A DNA stretch of 7,027 nt from an uncultured Micrococcales bacterium (GTDB lineage Bacteria; Actinomycetota; Actinomycetes; Actinomycetales; Microbacteriaceae), in NCBI GenBank assembly GCA_937919125.1, contig CALFOB010000231.1:1-7027 (forward strand). Reading direction: 5' to 3'. Shown piece after piece: positions 5,150-7,027 of the stretch; the stretch's first letter is position 1, and each line of letters begins with the position of its first letter. Position numbers and translations under genes: made by a program. A model generated the notes under the pieces. It was not told the origin of the DNA. It worked only from the letters and a program-made list of their open reading frames with translations, and did not search any database.

Positions 5150-5280
5150 ACCTTAATTCGGGGTAAACTCAGAGAACCTTGAGTCATCCAACCGAGACCA
5201 AGGAGCGAGAGAAGTAAAGAAACACAGACTCGCCTAAAGACTTTTGGTTTATACCGAAGAATTTGTAAGGAGGAACAGTT
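5150..5280 (+). other. Long, potentially structured 5' leader of the NlpC/P60 gene
   Basis: About 130 nt separate the likely transcription start from the coding region. Hand-found stems are: ACTCA/TGAGT (5167-5171 with 5180-5184, extendable by two pairs around a bulge); GCGAG/CTCGC (5205-5209 with 5229-5233); and a stem of seven pairs with two G-T wobbles (5242-5248 with 5253-5259, loop TTAT) that ends 7 nt before the Shine-Dalgarno. CCTTG (5177-5181) can instead pair with CAAGG (5199-5203), which excludes the first stem. c-di-AMP riboswitches often precede such genes in actinobacteria, but I cannot find that motif's conserved blocks here. It is therefore a candidate regulatory leader of unknown type. 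Confidence 0.3.
5267..5273 (+). promoter_or_regulatory. Shine-Dalgarno AAGGAGG deciding a TTG start
   Basis: A near-perfect ribosome site lies 7 nt before the TTG at 5281. An in-frame TAA at 5266-5268 rules out any start further upstream, and the next in-frame ATG (residue 62) has no comparable site. Confidence 0.85.
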
Positions 5281-6180
5281 TTGACTGAAAAGCCATCTGG
5301 TCGCCGTCGCGCCGACGTTGAAATTAATGTCCTCGAATCTTTTGAACTTCGTAGTCGCCGATCAATTAGAGAGAGCGAAAGAAGACGTAAAACCCGAGCT
5401 GCTCTAAAAGCTGAAAAGCGAGCAGCAAAACTTGACCGCAAGTTCTTCGCCGCTAACCCTCCTATGGTTGAAGGCACCTCAAATGCTCTTGTCAGACCAA
5501 TCGCCAAACTTCCTCTTCGTAAGAGAGCAGAAGTCAAGACCGTTGTCATCATGTCTGTGATCGCTGGTGTTGCTGCAACTGCTAGCTTGCCTGCTTATGC
5601 CTATAGCCCAGCTGTTATCGCCATGTCCGGGCTTGCCTCAAACACTAATGGTGCAGAAGGCGAAGCTCAGAGCCTACTTATTGCGAGCCAGGCAAGCATC
5701 AAGTATGAACGTGGATCTTTTGGAGTCATGTCCATAGATGATCTTCAGAGAATCACCGACAGAAATAATTACTCTTCCTATAAGGGTCTAACAGCTCTTG
5801 ACTATGCCTCGAACCCTAAGTACTCAGAGCTAAACCCTGATGACATCATGAAGGTTGCAGCCAAATATGTTGGTGTTCCATACATCCTCGGTGGTGAGCT
5901 ACCTACTGGTTTGGACTGTTCAGGATATGTTCGCCTTGTCTTCTCCGAGTTCGGAGTTCTACTTCCTCACTCTGTAAACGCTCAGGCTGCTCACCCAAGA
6001 GTCAAGAGAATCAAGAAGTCTGATGCTCGACCTGGCGATCTAGTGATTATGAATAACCACAGCCACAGCGGTATTTACGCTGGATCGGGACTTTTCTACC
6101 ATGCTCCAAGACCTGGAGACCGAGTTAAGCTGGCCACAATCTTTACAGATGCCGTGTATTACGCACGCGTTATTGGCTAA
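5281..6180 (+). CDS. Secreted NlpC/P60 (C40 family) peptidoglycan endopeptidase
   Basis: The product has 299 residues and is predicted to cut peptide stems of the cell wall outside the cell. Residues 1-85 are a very basic cytoplasmic-side segment (ELRSRRSIRESERRRKTR and similar), residues about 86-107 form a hydrophobic export helix (VKTVVIMSVIAGVAATASLP), and AYA at 105-107 is a plausible signal peptidase site. A linker of about 75 residues follows. The catalytic domain covers about 186-299: C213 in LDCSGYV is the nucleophile, H262 in HSGIYAG the base and H274 in FYHAP the third member. PGDLV at 251-255 is the usual family motif. Long Arg-rich N-regions are common in cell-wall hydrolases of Microbacteriaceae as far as I recall. 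The TTG start is fixed by a strong Shine-Dalgarno. The gene appears monocistronic. Confidence 0.9.
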   Translation: MTEKPSGRRRADVEINVLESFELRSRRSIRESERRRKTRAALKAEKRAAKLDRKFFAANPPMVEGTSNALVRPIAKLPLRKRAEVKTVVIMSVIAGVAATASLPAYAYSPAVIAMSGLASNTNGAEGEAQSLLIASQASIKYERGSFGVMSIDDLQRITDRNNYSSYKGLTALDYASNPKYSELNPDDIMKVAAKYVGVPYILGGELPTGLDCSGYVRLVFSEFGVLLPHSVNAQAAHPRVKRIKKSDARPGDLVIMNNHSHSGIYAGSGLFYHAPRPGDRVKLATIFTDAVYYARVIG

Positions 6181-6209
6181 AAACATAACCAATTCTTAAC
6201 CTTTTGTTA

Positions 6210-6230
6210 TGGAGTGTTTCGTGCACTCTA
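6210..6230 (+). other. Stem-loop downstream of the NlpC/P60 gene
   Basis: GAGTG (6212-6216) pairs with CACTC (6224-6228), extendable by a G-T and a T-A pair at the base. It lies about 30 nt after the stop codon. No T-run follows, so it is at best a U-less terminator or a 3'-end stabiliser. Confidence 0.3.
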
Positions 6231-6244
6231 GCCCCAATTAGTCG

Positions 6245-6250
6245 TAGCCT
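6245..6250 (+). promoter_or_regulatory. Candidate -10 box of the 26-codon ORF (TAGCCT)
   Basis: TAGCCT fits the TAGNNT hexamers seen at other starts in this window (TAGGCT twice, TAGATT, TAGGTT). The predicted start near 6257 would give a leader of about 32 nt containing the ribosome site AAAGGAG at 6276-6282. No clear -35 is seen. Confidence 0.35.
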
Positions 6251-6288
6251 TTTCCCAAGTCAACTTTTGGCTTTGAAAGGAGAAACTA

Positions 6289-6369
6289 ATGGATGCCTTC
6301 CCTGTGCCTGCCAAGCATGAGTTTGAACACCTACACATAGTTTGTCCTTGTCAAAGATTCTCTAACTAG
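6289..6369 (+). CDS. Putative 26-residue small protein or leader peptide, Cys/His-rich
   Basis: I do not recognise this product. The frame runs from ATG at 6289 to TAG at 6367-6369, and AAAGGAG (6276-6282) sits 6 nt before the ATG, one of the best ribosome sites in the window. The peptide starts MDAFPVPAKHEFEHLH and continues IVCPCQRFSN. It contains His at 10, 14 and 16 and Cys at 19 and 21, a spacing that could bind a metal ion. It has no signal peptide or membrane helix. The stop codon directly abuts the stem of a strong intrinsic terminator. Promoter, ribosome site, ORF and terminator thus form a self-contained unit of about 150 bp. It could be a free small protein, a leader peptide acting on that terminator, or chance coding inside a small RNA. 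Confidence 0.5.
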   Translation: MDAFPVPAKHEFEHLHIVCPCQRFSN

Positions 6370-6400
6370 ACGCGTTACCGATTACGGTGGCGCGTTTTTT
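6370..6400 (+). terminator. Strong intrinsic terminator after the 26-codon ORF
   Basis: An 11-pair stem (6370-6380 with 6385-6395), including two T-G wobbles, closes on the tetraloop ATTA. The base is ACGCG/CGCGT, and T6395-T6400 gives a run of six T. The first stem base follows the TAG stop of the small ORF immediately. It isolates the upstream unit from the HNH gene. Confidence 0.9.
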
Positions 6401-6410
6401 GTTTGAGCCT

Positions 6411-6416
6411 TAGGTT
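6411..6416 (+). promoter_or_regulatory. Candidate -10 box of the HNH gene (TAGGTT)
   Basis: TAGGTT lies 10 nt after the terminator's T-run, with a predicted start near 6423 and a leader of about 46 nt that contains the hairpin at 6431-6449 and the ribosome site AAAGGAAG at 6457-6464. The -35 position falls in the terminator stem and shows no consensus. Confidence 0.4.
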
Positions 6417-6430
6417 GACCAGAAACGAAA

Positions 6431-6449
6431 ACCTGCAATCCGTGCAGGT
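6431..6449 (+). other. Perfect 7-bp hairpin in the HNH leader
   Basis: ACCTGCA (6431-6437) pairs perfectly with TGCAGGT (6443-6449) around the loop ATCCG. It ends 7 nt before the HNH ribosome site and has no T-run, so it is not a terminator. It may stabilise the mRNA, act as a protein-binding site, or serve as a DNA operator just downstream of the promoter. Confidence 0.55.
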
Positions 6450-6468
6450 GATTTCGAAAGGAAGCAAC

Positions 6469-6972
6469 ATGAGAACACTAGTTTTGAACGCAGGTTACGA
6501 GCCACTGGGTGTGGTCTCTTTCAAGCGAGCCATTATCTTGGTGCTGAACAAGAAGGCAACAGTTCTTGAAGGTTCAGCTGAGACCAAAGTACATAGCGCT
6601 ACTGATGAATACGATCTGCCATCAGTAATTCTTTTGAGTAGATACGTTCGAGTACCTGGTTCTAGAGTCATTCCTCTATCTAGAAGAGGGGTACTTAGAA
6701 GAGATGGTCATCGCTGTGTTTATTGCAATAGAGCAGCTAACACAGTTGACCATGTTCAACCTAAATCCAAAGGTGGAACAGATACTTGGGAGAACTTAGT
6801 AGCTGCTTGTCTTCGCTGCAATAACAGCAAGGGGGATAAGACCTTGAGTGAAATGGGTTGGACTTTATCCTTCACACCAAGAATGCCAACCGGTGGAGCA
6901 TGGCTAATTAGAGGTGCTGAAAAGTTGGAACCTGAGTGGGATGAATACCTAGCTTTACCTAAAGCTGCTTAG
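6469..6972 (+). CDS. HNH endonuclease family protein
   Basis: The product has 167 residues, the usual size of a chromosomal HNH family widespread in actinobacteria, whose physiological role is unclear to me. An N-terminal domain (MRTLVLNAGYEPLGVVSFKRA, through LPSVILLSRYVRVP) precedes the nuclease fold. C83-x2-C86 and C114-x2-C117 form the structural zinc site. The HNH residues are seen as VDH (D94, H95), WENL (N109) and CNNSKGDK (N118, N119, K121). An ATG at 6469 with AAAGGAAG 4-5 nt upstream fixes the start; an upstream extension to a TTG at 6403 would cover the promoter and hairpin. AGA is a frequent arginine codon here, in line with the low-GC character of the whole window. No methylase or toxin partner is adjacent, so restriction activity is not indicated. 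Confidence 0.88.
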   Translation: MRTLVLNAGYEPLGVVSFKRAIILVLNKKATVLEGSAETKVHSATDEYDLPSVILLSRYVRVPGSRVIPLSRRGVLRRDGHRCVYCNRAANTVDHVQPKSKGGTDTWENLVAACLRCNNSKGDKTLSEMGWTLSFTPRMPTGGAWLIRGAEKLEPEWDEYLALPKAA

Positions 6973-6974
6973 TG

Positions 6975-7027
6975 TGCCCCCGAGAAGAATCGAACTTCCG
7001 CACATGGTTTAGGAAACCACTGCTCTA
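6975..7027 (-). tRNA. tRNA-Arg (anticodon CCU), 3' part
   Basis: Read on the minus strand, the visible part contains the end of the D arm, an anticodon arm with stem GTGGT/ACCAT (one G-T pair) and the loop TTCCTAA giving anticodon CCU for AGG, then a T arm GGAAG-TTCGATT-CTTCT. The 3' acceptor strand is CGGGGGC with A as discriminator base at 6975. No CCA is encoded. The 5' acceptor strand and most of the D arm lie beyond the right edge. The 3' end is only 2 nt from the HNH stop codon. Confidence 0.9.

Noticed and set aside
5133..5156. Seven-codon ORF (ATG GAT ... TAA) before the NlpC/P60 leader
   Set aside because: It overlaps the likely -10 box, has no ribosome site and would start upstream of the predicted transcript.
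5150..5280. c-di-AMP (ydaO) riboswitch before the NlpC/P60 gene
   Set aside because: GGGGTAAACTC loosely recalls one conserved block, but the conserved closing block of the class is absent and the leader is short; not claimed without a covariance-model hit.
6410..6428. TTAGGTT as a DtxR/IdeR box at the HNH promoter
   Set aside because: Only the left half-site matches; the right half is unrelated and the motif is explained by the TAGGTT -10 box.
6403..6468. TTG start for the HNH gene
   Set aside because: It lies between terminator and -10 box and spans the leader hairpin; the ATG at 6469 has a good ribosome site and the family's usual opening.
6469..6972. HNH gene as homing or restriction nuclease of a mobile element
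   Set aside because: It is a full-length family member in a housekeeping context, with no methylase, intron, terminal repeats or compositional shift nearby.

Overview
The window looks like chromosomal housekeeping DNA from a high-GC-lineage actinobacterium with an unusually low GC content (roughly mid-40s percent by eye, not counted). The best guess is a Microbacteriaceae-like genome, possibly one of the small-genome aquatic forms. Four things support this: an XPB-type helicase beside its helicase-associated partner, the actinobacterial DUF3027 and DUF2530 families, an IdeR/DtxR regulator with every metal ligand in place, and a cold-shock protein with the actinobacterial C-terminal extension. 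From memory, the same gene set (xpb, helicase-associated gene, cspB, DUF2530, DUF3027, serC) also lies close together in Mycobacterium tuberculosis, so the block appears old. I see no phage, insertion sequence, CRISPR array or defence island.

Layout. Positions 1-2138 (minus strand) hold a run reading right to left: a two-helix membrane protein, a helicase-associated protein and the start of an XPB helicase, which leaves the window. From 2200 (plus strand) a cold-shock protein is fused by a TAATG stop/start overlap to a DUF3027 gene. This runs tail-to-tail into a DUF2530 gene (minus), with 45 nt of antisense coding overlap. DUF2530 lies directly behind serC (minus). serC and dtxR/ideR diverge from a 48-bp intergenic region. 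After dtxR come a roughly 130-nt leader and a secreted NlpC/P60 cell-wall hydrolase (plus). The 288-nt gap between that gene and the HNH nuclease gene is not empty: it holds a compact unit of promoter, ribosome site, 26-codon ORF and a strong intrinsic terminator, followed by the HNH promoter and a leader hairpin. The window ends in the 3' part of a tRNA-Arg(CCU) on the minus strand.

Two classes of gene start are visible. Five genes (xpb, the membrane protein, DUF2530, serC, dtxR) have a TANNNT hexamer ending exactly 6 or 7 nt before the ATG/GTG and no properly spaced Shine-Dalgarno, which is the signature of leaderless mRNAs. Four genes (csp, nlpC/P60, the 26-codon ORF, HNH) have a good Shine-Dalgarno at 5-7 nt. 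The most promising items for follow-up are the 26-codon Cys/His-rich ORF abutting its terminator, the leaderless promoters that overlap upstream stop codons, the possible DtxR operator between serC and dtxR, and the structured nlpC/P60 leader. No large novel system is evident.
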